Positions 1 through 5,668 of a DNA stretch of 5,668 nt are shown one piece after another. Origin of the DNA: Bacteroidota bacterium (GTDB taxonomy: Bacteria > Bacteroidota > Bacteroidia > Chitinophagales > Chitinophagaceae); the NCBI GenBank assembly GCA_947461015.1, contig CANHIR010000121.1:1-5668 (forward strand), read 5' to 3'. The notes beneath the pieces were generated by a model, which saw only the letters and a program-made list of their open reading frames with translations, made no database searches and had not been told where the DNA came from. Made by a program: the position numbers and the translations under genes. Positions within the stretch are counted from its first letter, which is position 1, and the number at the start of each line of letters is the position of its first letter.

Positions 1-888
1 CTCTACTTTTACATAGGAATAATTCCGAGCAGCAGCCATATAGTTTTTAACTAAAAATGGCGGAATGCCTACTTCGCTCGCAATCCTTCTTTCATCATTA
101 GTTCCTAATCCATAAACAGCATATAATTTACTAAAAAAAGCATATAATGTTGGAAGGATTAATTGAATGGGTGTGGCTTTACTATTTGATTCAAAGTATT
201 GAATCATTTTGATAGATTTTGAAAAATTTCTTTGGGCCACAGCTTCTTGAAATTCAAAAGCATTATATTCCTTACTTATGCCAATGTATTTTTCAATATC
301 ATCCTCATTCATTTTTTTCCGATCCCCCAAATTCACAATTAATTTCTCTAGTTCATTTTGGATTCTACTTAAATCATTGCCAATATGATCAACAATAATA
401 TGAACTGCCTTGGGGCTAATTTGATACCCTCTTTCCGATACCCAATTGTTAACCCATTCCGGTAGTTTATTGTCATACATTTTTTTTGTACTTACAACAA
501 CTGCTTTTGTCTTTAATAATTTAGCCAAAGCAGATCGGCCATCTACATTTTTATCCTTATGAGCAACAATAAAAATGGTTGAGCTTAACGGATTTTCAAT
601 ATAGGAAAATAATTTTTCTAGTTGATTCATTTGCTGTGCTTCTTTCAAAATCACAACTTGTTTTTCTGCAAATACAGGATATCGCTTACATGCATTCATT
701 ACCTGTGTCCAGTCTGCGTCTTTGCCATAGAAAATTGACAAATTAAAAGCTTGCTCAGATTCAGCTAACAAATGTTTTTCAGCATAGTCAACAACTTGAT
801 CTATATAGAATGGCTCCTCGCCTTCTAACCAATAGACAGCATCAAAAACATTTTTTTTCCAATTAGATATTATTTTCGAAATGGGCAT
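1..888 (-). CDS. holA: DNA polymerase III subunit delta (HolA), C-terminus cut off by window edge
   Basis: The frame is open for 296 codons from the ATG at 888 to base 1 with no stop. The family is usually about 330-345 residues, so roughly 40 C-terminal residues lie outside. Delta is the clamp-loader subunit that binds and opens the beta sliding clamp during replication. Seen: an N-terminal WLEGEEPFYID segment (residues 20-30) typical of the start of the family's first domain; a middle region with FIVAHKDKN (about 106-114), corresponding to the core of the degenerate AAA+ fold; and the IGNDLSRIQNELEKL signature (169-183) followed by an acidic NEDDIEKYIG stretch, which strongly resembles the delta helical region. 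The rest (about 205-296) fits the start of the C-terminal collar domain. The ATG at 888 puts the conserved segment at the usual distance from the N-terminus. No Shine-Dalgarno motif precedes it. It is divergent from the gene at 1000. The identification is by motif memory, not by search. Confidence 0.93.
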   Translation of the reverse strand, partial: MPISKIISNWKKNVFDAVYWLEGEEPFYIDQVVDYAEKHLLAESEQAFNLSIFYGKDADWTQVMNACKRYPVFAEKQVVILKEAQQMNQLEKLFSYIENPLSSTIFIVAHKDKNVDGRSALAKLLKTKAVVVSTKKMYDNKLPEWVNNWVSERGYQISPKAVHIIVDHIGNDLSRIQNELEKLIVNLGDRKKMNEDDIEKYIGISKEYNAFEFQEAVAQRNFSKSIKMIQYFESNSKATPIQLILPTLYAFFSKLYAVYGLGTNDERRIASEVGIPPFLVKNYMAAARNYSYVKVE

Positions 889-891
889 GCT

Positions 892-899
892 CAAAGATA
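892..899 (-). promoter_or_regulatory. Possible -7 element of the holA promoter
   Basis: Read on the minus strand this is TATCTTTG, an exact fit to the Bacteroidota housekeeping -7 consensus TAnnTTTG. It ends three bases before the holA ATG, so transcription from it would start at or next to the start codon and give a leaderless or nearly leaderless mRNA. No TTG/TTTG element is found at the usual 17-23 base spacing upstream; only a T-rich stretch is there. An 8-mer match can arise by chance in AT-rich DNA. Confidence 0.22.
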
Positions 900-970
900 T
901 TGAATCATATGTCCTTAGCGTTAAAAAATAGCTAAAAAACTCAAATTAATAATTTGTGCGATATTTTTTA

Positions 971-978
971 TAACTTTA
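971..978 (+). promoter_or_regulatory. Possible -7 element for the coiled-coil gene
   Basis: TAACTTTA matches five of the six fixed positions of TAnnTTTG and lies 21 bases before the ATG at 1000, which would leave a short leader. A TTTG at 953-956 is only 14 bases upstream, closer than the usual -33/-7 spacing, so support is weak. The leader that follows is A-rich (AATAATAAAAAC) with no Shine-Dalgarno motif, as is common for starts in this phylum. Confidence 0.22.
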
Positions 979-999
979 GGCCAATAATAAAAACATTTT

Positions 1000-1941
1000 A
1001 TGAGTACTGAAACAAACGGAAATAGTAATAAAATAATTATTGGGATACTTATTTTTGCCATTATAGGCTCTTGGATTTATTTTTATTCTTTGAATAATAA
1101 GAACATTGAAGCTGTAGCTCAAAAAGATACAAGAATTGAACAAATTGATAACAGCAGAAAAGAATTACAAGCCGAGTTTGATGTAGTGTCTGCTAAAGTG
1201 GACTCGTTGACAAGCACTAATACCCTTTTGTCTGGTGATTTATTGAACAAAACAAATGAAATTATTGCACTTAAAGCTAATATAGGTAGCATTTTAGGTA
1301 AGGAGAAAGCCAGCAAAGCAGAAATTGCTGAAGCTAAGAAAATGATTGCCTCACTAAATAGTCAAATTACAAACTTAACCGAGGAGCTAACTAAAGCACA
1401 AGCAGAAAATAAAGAATTGACCGTTCAAAATGGAAACTTGAACACTCAAAATCAAAACTTAAATGCTCAAAATAGTAACTTAAATACAAACCTATCTTCT
1501 ACTACAAAAGAAAAAGATAGAATTCAAGACATTGCTTCTACACTTCATGCTTCCACTTTTACCATTCAAGCACTTAGAATAAAAGACAATGGTTCAGAAA
1601 AAATAACAAATAATACAAGAAAAGCAAATACCATTCGCCTGTCTTTTCAAATTGATAAAAATAGAATAACGCCAAGTGGTAGTCAAGACTTATATATTTG
1701 TATAACAGGTCCCGATGGTAAAACTGTGGGTGAAGGAGGCAGCTTCTCATCTAGAGAGGATGGACAAAAAGCATACTCAAATAAGATCACCATTCAATAT
1801 GAACAAAACGCTGTATTGCCAGTAAGTTACGATATTAAACAAGGTTCAAAACTGGCAGAAGGAGATTATAAAATTGAAGTTTATAATAATGGATTTAAAA
1901 TAGGTGAAGGCAAAACAACAATGAAAAAGAGTTTGTTTTAA
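1000..1941 (+). CDS. Membrane-anchored coiled-coil protein of unknown function
   Basis: The 313-residue product has three visible parts. A single hydrophobic segment at residues 11-31 (IIIGILIFAIIGSWIYFYSL) has no signal-peptidase-like site after it, so it is probably a membrane anchor with the rest outside the cytoplasm. Residues about 35-180 are rich in K, E, Q, N, L and A with heptad-like spacing and no proline or tryptophan, as in a long coiled coil. They include three seven-residue repeats (143-163) of the type QNxNLNx. Residues about 185-313 are beta-rich and look globular, with LYICITGPDGKTVGEGG (231-247) and AEGDYKIEVYNNGFKIGEG (286-304). From memory, similar C-terminal domains occur in uncharacterised Bacteroidota proteins, but I know of no assigned role. 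The start follows an A-rich leader. The gene is monocistronic in this window, divergent from holA, and ends before a strong terminator. A cell-envelope structural or scaffold role is only a guess. Confidence 0.85.
   Translation: MSTETNGNSNKIIIGILIFAIIGSWIYFYSLNNKNIEAVAQKDTRIEQIDNSRKELQAEFDVVSAKVDSLTSTNTLLSGDLLNKTNEIIALKANIGSILGKEKASKAEIAEAKKMIASLNSQITNLTEELTKAQAENKELTVQNGNLNTQNQNLNAQNSNLNTNLSSTTKEKDRIQDIASTLHASTFTIQALRIKDNGSEKITNNTRKANTIRLSFQIDKNRITPSGSQDLYICITGPDGKTVGEGGSFSSREDGQKAYSNKITIQYEQNAVLPVSYDIKQGSKLAEGDYKIEVYNNGFKIGEGKTTMKKSLF
1426..1488 (+). repeat. Three tandem 21-bp repeats inside the coiled-coil gene
   Basis: Three consecutive 21-base units begin at 1426, 1447 and 1468, each starting CAAAAT and containing AACTTRAA. 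They encode QNGNLNT, QNQNLNA and QNSNLNT (residues 143-163). The unit is a whole number of codons and exactly one heptad, so copy-number change would lengthen or shorten the coiled coil by two helical turns while keeping frame and register. The copies have diverged at several positions, so the expansion is not recent. Confidence 0.85.
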
Positions 1942-1965
1942 TCACAAAAACTTACATTTAAGAAT

Positions 1966-2013
1966 TATTAAAAAAAAATAGCCACTCAATTGAGTGGCTA
2001 TTTTTTTTTAATA
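1966..2013. terminator. Bidirectional intrinsic terminator, 48-base perfect palindrome
   Basis: The sequence is self-complementary over 24 bases on each side of a centre between 1989 and 1990. The core GCCACTCAA/TTGAGTGGC is flanked by an A tract on the left (1970-1978) and a T tract on the right (2001-2009). In RNA from either strand this gives a GC-containing stem, a small AATT-type loop and a following U run, the hallmarks of Rho-independent termination. It sits between two convergent genes, ending the plus-strand coiled-coil gene (stop at 1939-1941) and the minus-strand small gene. Its right edge contains the last sense codon and stop codon of the small gene (2008-2013). Confidence 0.93.
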
Positions 2014-2325
2014 CGCTGCCATTTCATTATTTATACTTAAGTCTTGCATCATAGTACCCATTGGAATATTATTGTAAGACAAAGCATAAAACCAAAGCTG
2101 AATCGCTGCTGGCGAAACGGACTCTACAAAGAAGTTTACTTTACTTAATAACGGAGTGAGCTTTTGGGTTAACTCATGTAACTCATTGGCGTCACTTGTT
2201 TCTGCCCAAATGTTTAATAAATTTTTTAATTGGGCTAATTCATGGTCCAATAAATGATCGAAGGCGTGTAATTGTATGAATTCTGATACAGCTTCATACA
2301 ACATGGCTTTGTTGTTGGTAATCAT
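2008..2325 (-). CDS. Small hypothetical protein, 105 residues
   Basis: I do not recognise this protein. From the ATG at 2325 it is 105 residues, beginning MITNNKAMLYEAVSEF. The frame extends to a TTG at 2349 (113 residues), but the ATG is the more likely start because it avoids a rare initiation codon. Residues about 6-62 appear mainly helical, with leucine-rich amphipathic stretches such as DHLLDHELAQLKNLLNIW (23-40) and NELHELTQKLTPLLSK (47-62). A second part includes SPAAIQLWFYALSY (71-84), and the tail is polar. There is no signal peptide, clear membrane span, cysteine pair or catalytic motif. It looks like a soluble helical-bundle protein, slightly acidic. It lies downstream of glgB on the same strand and may be cotranscribed with it, or may use its own promoter in the spacer. 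Its stop codon lies inside the terminator palindrome. Evidence that it is real: an intact frame, a plausible amino-acid composition and a precisely placed terminator. Confidence 0.72.
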   Translation of the reverse strand: MITNNKAMLYEAVSEFIQLHAFDHLLDHELAQLKNLLNIWAETSDANELHELTQKLTPLLSKVNFFVESVSPAAIQLWFYALSYNNIPMGTMMQDLSINNEMAAY

Positions 2326-2364
2326 GTTTTTGTTAGGTTGGATTAACAATACAAAGTTCCTTCC

Positions 2365-2391
2365 TTAATGTTACCTGATTGTTAACATTAA
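2365..2391. promoter_or_regulatory. 9-bp perfect inverted repeat, possible operator or leader hairpin
   Basis: TTAATGTTA (2365-2373) and TAACATTAA (2383-2391) are exact reverse complements separated by nine bases. The dyad lies 40-66 bases upstream of the ATG at 2325. There is no U run after it on either strand, so it is not an intrinsic terminator. The symmetry suits a dimeric regulator site, or a weak AU-rich hairpin in the leader of the small gene. Which of these, if either, cannot be told from sequence. Confidence 0.45.
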
Positions 2392-2402
2392 TCCAAATTG
2401 AC

Positions 2403-2432
2403 AAAATGTGCAAAAATGAATAAAAAATGTGC
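2403..2432. repeat. Direct repeat AAAATGTGC, two copies 21 bp apart
   Basis: AAAATGTGC occurs at 2403-2411 and again at 2424-2432. The start-to-start distance of 21 bases is two helical turns, so both copies face the same side of the DNA, an arrangement often seen for tandem activator sites. It also overlaps the possible promoter on the minus strand. Two copies of a 9-mer in AT-rich DNA could be chance. Confidence 0.4.
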
Positions 2433-2439
2433 TTATCAA
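2411..2439 (-). promoter_or_regulatory. Possible promoter of the small hypothetical gene
   Basis: On the minus strand, a TTG at 2439-2437 and an 18-base spacer are followed by CATTTTTG at 2418-2411, which fits five of the six fixed bases of TAnnTTTG. Spacing fits the Bacteroidota TTG/TAnnTTTG arrangement. Transcription would start about 80 bases before the ATG at 2325, placing the inverted repeat at 2365-2391 in the leader. The first base of the -7 element is off consensus and the region is T-rich, so this is tentative. Confidence 0.25.
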
Positions 2440-2479
2440 TTACAAGCTATTCAATTTCAATACTTTAAATATGGATAAC

Positions 2480-4420
2480 CTACTTTAAAATTACCGCCGA
2501 AAGGGCTGGTAGCTCTAATGAAAGCATTACCCAGTCGCCATTCTCATCCTGGGGTATCCTTTTTATATTGGCATTGTATAAGTCTCCTACCCCCCAATAC
2601 TGTTTATGATCACTATTAAATATTTCTTTCCAAACCTTGTTCCCATGCACATGTATAGGGAATTGATGTCTAGGCACTGGAGTCATATTCATTACCACTA
2701 ATATATCTTCTTCCCAATTTTTTGATCTTCTCCTAAATGCAATAATACCTTCTTGACGCTTGTTTGTTTCTATCCATTCAAATCCTGCATCATCATATTG
2801 TAATTCATATAAAGCAGGATTTGATTTTAAAAGTAAGTTTAATTGTTGAACACAATTTTTCATACCCGCATGACTTGGATGTTGTAACAATTCCCATTGT
2901 AATTCGGTGGTATAATTCCACTCACTAGTAGAAGCAAATTCATTCCCCATAAATAATAACTTTGCCCCTGGATGGGTATACATATAAGTATACAACAATC
3001 TTAAATTGGCAAATTTCTGCCATTCATCTCCTGGCATTTTATATATCATTGGGCTTTTTCCATGCACTACTTCATCATGACTCAATGGCAACATAAAATG
3101 TTCGTCATAATAATACATCATGGAAAAAGTAAACTTATCCTGCGCACCAGAACGCATGATAGGATCTAATTTAAAATAATCCAAGGTGTCATGCATCCAA
3201 CCCATCATCCACTTCATGCCAAAGCCCAAGCCGTCCATGAAAGTTGGCTGGCTCACACCAGGCCAGTCAGTAGCTTCTTCCGCAATGGTTTGAATAGCTG
3301 GGAAATCACGATATAAGGTTTCATTTAAATCTTTGATAAAAGCGATGGCTTCAATATTTCCATTACCTCCAAATTCATTTCGCTCCCATTGTCCTTCCTC
3401 CCTACTGTAGTCCAATTTTAACATTGAACTCACTGCATCCACTCTTAAACCATCAATATGAAATTGATCACACCAAAAACGAGCACTGCTTATTAAAAAT
3501 GATTTTACTTCTCCTCTTTTGTAATTGAAAATATAGGAATTCCAATCTGGGTGATATCCCTTGCGCATATCAGCATACTCATAAGTATTGGCTCCATCAA
3601 ACATAAATAAGCCATGACTGTCATATGGGAAATGGGAAGGTACCCAGTCCATAATTACCCCAATGGATGCTGCATGAAAAGCGTCCACCAAAGCTGCAAA
3701 TTCTTGTGGATTTCCAAAACGAGAGGTAGGTGCAAAAAAACCAATGCCTTGGTATCCCCAACTTCCATCAAATGGATGCTCCATCACTGGCATAAACTCC
3801 ACATGTGTAAACCCCATCTCTTTTACATAGGGAACTAATAAATCAATTAACTGCAAGTATGAGTTATAACTGTTTTCGTCGTTTTTATTGGGTCGCATCC
3901 AACTTGCCAAATGCACTTCATACACCGAATAGGGTTGGTCGGTTCTATTGCTAATTTTTCTTTGCTCTAGCCATTTTGCATCCTGCCAATCATATTTAGT
4001 GTCCCAGGTAATTGAGGCAGTTAAAGGCCTAAGTTCCCAAAAATTTGAAAAGGGATCTCCCTTATCTAATAATGCCCCTTTGTATCCGTGAATATGATAT
4101 TTATAAACTTCTCCTTTATGTACATTGGGAATAAACCCTTCCCAAATGCCTGAACTATCTAATCTTACTTTTAAAGGGTGTGTGCTATTATTCCAATCAT
4201 TAAAATTACCCGTCACAAATACAGCCGTTGCATTAGGTGCCCATACTGAAAAATAAGTTCCCCAAGTATCTAATACTTGTAGTTGATGATTTCCAAATAT
4301 TTTATACAAACTATAATGCGTTCCATTTTGAAAATTTTGAACATCTGCCTCGGTCATTAAGGAATAATTCCATACAGGCTGTTCACTATCTACAAAATGT
4401 TCCGCTTCGTATTTGGGCAT
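2480..4420 (-). CDS. glgB: 1,4-alpha-glucan branching enzyme GlgB (GH13)
   Basis: The enzyme cuts an alpha-1,4-glucan chain and rejoins the piece by an alpha-1,6 bond, creating branches in glycogen; it acts in the cytoplasm. The 646-residue product shows, in order: a short N-terminal extension (1-50); a CBM48 domain (about 51-130) with YFSVWAPNATAVFVTGNFNDW; the catalytic barrel (about 165-540); and an all-beta C-terminal domain (about 550-646). The four GH13 regions are intact: IMDWVPSHFP with D258, GLRVDAV with nucleophile D328, IAEEATDWPG with acid/base E381, and LPLSHDEVVHGK with D449. The spacing from D328 to E381 and D449 equals that of the E. coli enzyme (D405, E458, D526, from memory). 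It is shorter than E. coli GlgB (about 728) because it lacks the extra N-terminal module. The ATG lies two bases after the upstream GH13 stop (TAA-TC-ATG) with no Shine-Dalgarno motif, suggesting translational coupling. Confidence 0.96.
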   Translation of the reverse strand: MPKYEAEHFVDSEQPVWNYSLMTEADVQNFQNGTHYSLYKIFGNHQLQVLDTWGTYFSVWAPNATAVFVTGNFNDWNNSTHPLKVRLDSSGIWEGFIPNVHKGEVYKYHIHGYKGALLDKGDPFSNFWELRPLTASITWDTKYDWQDAKWLEQRKISNRTDQPYSVYEVHLASWMRPNKNDENSYNSYLQLIDLLVPYVKEMGFTHVEFMPVMEHPFDGSWGYQGIGFFAPTSRFGNPQEFAALVDAFHAASIGVIMDWVPSHFPYDSHGLFMFDGANTYEYADMRKGYHPDWNSYIFNYKRGEVKSFLISSARFWCDQFHIDGLRVDAVSSMLKLDYSREEGQWERNEFGGNGNIEAIAFIKDLNETLYRDFPAIQTIAEEATDWPGVSQPTFMDGLGFGMKWMMGWMHDTLDYFKLDPIMRSGAQDKFTFSMMYYYDEHFMLPLSHDEVVHGKSPMIYKMPGDEWQKFANLRLLYTYMYTHPGAKLLFMGNEFASTSEWNYTTELQWELLQHPSHAGMKNCVQQLNLLLKSNPALYELQYDDAGFEWIETNKRQEGIIAFRRRSKNWEEDILVVMNMTPVPRHQFPIHVHGNKVWKEIFNSDHKQYWGVGDLYNANIKRIPQDENGDWVMLSLELPALSAVILK

Positions 4421-4422
4421 GA

Positions 4423-5668
4423 TTATTTAGTTAATTCAATTACTTGCATGCTCATAGCAGGTATAGAAAATTCAGACCCAATGGTATTTCCTGAAATGAT
4501 ATCTTTCCCACTAGTAAATGAATTCGTTCTTTCAGTGTATTTAGACAGCTTCACATTTCTTGATTTAGTATCTGTATTCATTACACACATCACTGTTTGA
4601 TTGTTATCGTATCTAAAATATACATACAAGCCATCTTCAGGAATGTACTGCATCATTTTCCCTGTTTTTAAGGCAGATGATTTTGTGCGATAAGCTCCCA
4701 ATTTTTGTACATAATGTAAAAAATCAGACTCTTCATTGGTTAAGTTTGTTTCTGTAAAAGCATTCTTTTTATCTCCTGCCCATCCGCCAGGAAAATCAAG
4801 TCTTACCCATCCATCTGGATTTGAAATACCCTTCATTAACAACTCAGAACCATAATACAATTGAGGAATCCCCCTGCATGTATATAGCCATGCATATGCC
4901 ATTTTTGTTTTAGGAATGCTTTCCCCTAAAGAAGAATGGATTCTTGTCATATCATGATTGTCTAAGAAAATGACATTGTTATTGGCTTGCTTGTACATAA
5001 AATCGGAAGCCAATGTATTGTATAATTTAATGATTCCATTTGACCATCCATTGGATTCATTTAAAGCTGGCATAATACCACCAAACAATAAACTAAAATC
5101 TGATGTTGCCTTTAAATTGCTTTTAAAAGGCAGGTTAAAATTGTTCTCAACATAATAAGCTTGAGAAGCGACACCGTCCACCCAGCATTCACCAAACGTA
5201 AATATTTTAGGATACTCATCTAAAAGCGCTTTGTTTAAACGGTTCATAACGTCCACATTACAATACTTGTAAGTGTCTACCCTAAATGCATCTACCCCAA
5301 AAGTTTCAACAGACCAAATGGCATTTTGTGTTAAATATTTTTCAACCATTGGATTTTCCTGATTAATGTCTGGCATCTCAGTCGTAAACCAGCCATCTAT
5401 CATGCGTTTTGCATCTGCTTCGGAGTGATAAGGATCAAAAACAGCTTGTTCTCTGTAATGTGTTTGCGTATAAGTAGGCCATTGGTGCACCCAGTCCTTA
5501 GCAGGCGCATCCTGTACTAAAAAATGAAACCTTCCAAAATGATTGTAAACAATATCTTGGATTAACTTCATCCCTTTTTTATGAAGGCTATCACTTAACG
5601 CTAAGTAGGCTTTATCCCCACCAAATCTTGCTTCTGTTTTATAATTATTAGTAGCTGCATACCCATGC
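4423..5668 (-). CDS. GH13 alpha-glucan hydrolase, neopullulanase/cyclomaltodextrinase type, N-terminus outside window
   Basis: The frame runs open to the right edge, so the true start is outside. The first internal Met (5571) falls just before catalytic region I and cannot be the start. The visible 414 residues begin HGYAATNNYKTEARFGG, typical of the barrel leading into region I. GH13 regions are intact: LIQDIVYNHFG, then FRVDTYKY (nucleophile Asp codon 5275-5277), FTFGECW (acid/base Glu codon 5188-5190) and FLDNHDMTR (transition-state Asp codon 4951-4953). Residues after about 4680 (KTGKMMQYIPEDGLYVYF onward) form a beta-rich C-terminal domain like the cyclomaltodextrinase C domain. From family memory it most resembles Bacteroidota cyclomaltodextrinase/SusA-like neopullulanases, which hydrolyse alpha-1,4 bonds in cyclodextrins, pullulan or maltodextrins; exact substrate is uncertain. 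A signal peptide, and hence location, cannot be judged. It precedes glgB by two bases in one operon. Confidence 0.92.
   Translation of the reverse strand, partial: HGYAATNNYKTEARFGGDKAYLALSDSLHKKGMKLIQDIVYNHFGRFHFLVQDAPAKDWVHQWPTYTQTHYREQAVFDPYHSEADAKRMIDGWFTTEMPDINQENPMVEKYLTQNAIWSVETFGVDAFRVDTYKYCNVDVMNRLNKALLDEYPKIFTFGECWVDGVASQAYYVENNFNLPFKSNLKATSDFSLLFGGIMPALNESNGWSNGIIKLYNTLASDFMYKQANNNVIFLDNHDMTRIHSSLGESIPKTKMAYAWLYTCRGIPQLYYGSELLMKGISNPDGWVRLDFPGGWAGDKKNAFTETNLTNEESDFLHYVQKLGAYRTKSSALKTGKMMQYIPEDGLYVYFRYDNNQTVMCVMNTDTKSRNVKLSKYTERTNSFTSGKDIISGNTIGSEFSIPAMSMQVIELTK

Larger units (their letters stand above)
2326..2479 (-). other. Repeat-bearing spacer between glgB and the small gene
   Basis: This AT-rich stretch has no convincing gene. 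It contains a 9-base inverted repeat (2365-2391), a 9-base direct repeat spaced 21 bases (2403-2432), and a possible promoter on the minus strand. No hairpin followed by a U run lies after the glgB stop at 2480, so readthrough from glgB into the small gene is possible. Alternatively the small gene has its own regulated promoter here. Confidence 0.6.

Noticed and set aside
480..487. A8/T8 runs inside holA (480-487 and 851-858) as programmed slippage sites
   Set aside because: The frame is continuous through both without any shift, and such runs are ordinary for Lys codons in an AT-rich genome.
915..935. Inverted repeat TTAGC-N11-GCTAA in the divergent spacer
   Set aside because: Five-base arms in AT-rich DNA are expected by chance. 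No second copy or conserved setting supports an operator.
1119..1316. Minus-strand open frame of 65 codons
   Set aside because: It lies wholly within and antisense to the coiled-coil gene, whose frame has clear heptad structure. The product has no recognisable domain.
2347..2349. TTG as the start of the small hypothetical gene
   Set aside because: An ATG eight codons downstream (2325) gives a more ordinary start, and the extra residues show nothing domain-like. The TTG cannot be excluded.
2396..2441. Inverted repeat AATTGA-N34-TCAATT in the glgB downstream spacer
   Set aside because: Six-base arms with a long loop and no following U run make neither a credible terminator nor a convincing operator.
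3614..3838. Plus-strand open frame of 74 codons
   Set aside because: It is antisense to the catalytic barrel of glgB, which has all GH13 motifs. Its composition (Cys, His and Trp rich) is typical of a shadow frame.
4237..4600. Two overlapping plus-strand open frames (4237-4422 and 4397-4600)
   Set aside because: Both are antisense to glgB and the GH13 hydrolase and overlap each other. Neither has a domain or promoter to support it.
4958..5155. Plus-strand open frame of 65 codons
   Set aside because: It is antisense to the GH13 hydrolase between catalytic regions III and IV. No independent support.
5569..5571. ATG as the start of the GH13 hydrolase
   Set aside because: The frame continues upstream to the window edge with family-typical sequence (HGYAATNNYKTEARFGG). 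This Met is only a few residues before region I, so a protein starting here would lack part of the barrel.

Overview
The window looks like chromosomal DNA of an AT-rich member of the Bacteroidota, perhaps near the Chitinophagaceae. That placement is an inference. It rests on AT-rich coding sequence, A-rich leaders without Shine-Dalgarno motifs, octamers resembling the phylum's TAnnTTTG promoter element, and the style of the encoded GH13 enzymes. There are five protein genes, two of them cut by the window edges. No tRNA, rRNA, CRISPR array, insertion sequence or phage gene was seen.

Layout. Positions 1-888 (minus) hold most of holA, the delta subunit of the DNA polymerase III clamp loader; its C-terminus lies beyond the left edge. 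A 111-base divergent spacer (889-999) separates it from a plus-strand gene (1000-1941) for a 313-residue membrane-anchored coiled-coil protein of unknown function. That gene converges on a small minus-strand hypothetical gene (about 2008-2325). Between the two lies a perfect 48-base palindrome (1966-2013) that reads as a bidirectional intrinsic terminator and includes the small gene's stop codon. A 130-150 base spacer (2326-2479) with an inverted repeat and a direct repeat follows. Then come glgB, a glycogen branching enzyme (2480-4420, minus), and a GH13 neopullulanase/cyclomaltodextrinase-type enzyme (4423-5668, minus), whose N-terminus lies beyond the right edge.

How the genes work together. 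The GH13 hydrolase and glgB are read in that order with only two bases between stop and start, so they almost certainly share a transcript and are probably translationally coupled. One enzyme cleaves alpha-glucans and the other introduces alpha-1,6 branches, which suggests joint handling of glycogen or imported starch fragments. No clear terminator follows glgB, so the transcript may run on through the small hypothetical gene to the palindrome. HolA and the coiled-coil protein have no evident link to the glucan genes.

Nothing here amounts to a convincing new biological system. The points most worth a second look are the palindromic terminator that overlaps a stop codon, the repeat-bearing spacer upstream of the small gene, the unassigned C-terminal domain of the coiled-coil protein, and a few departures from a conserved GlgB segment.
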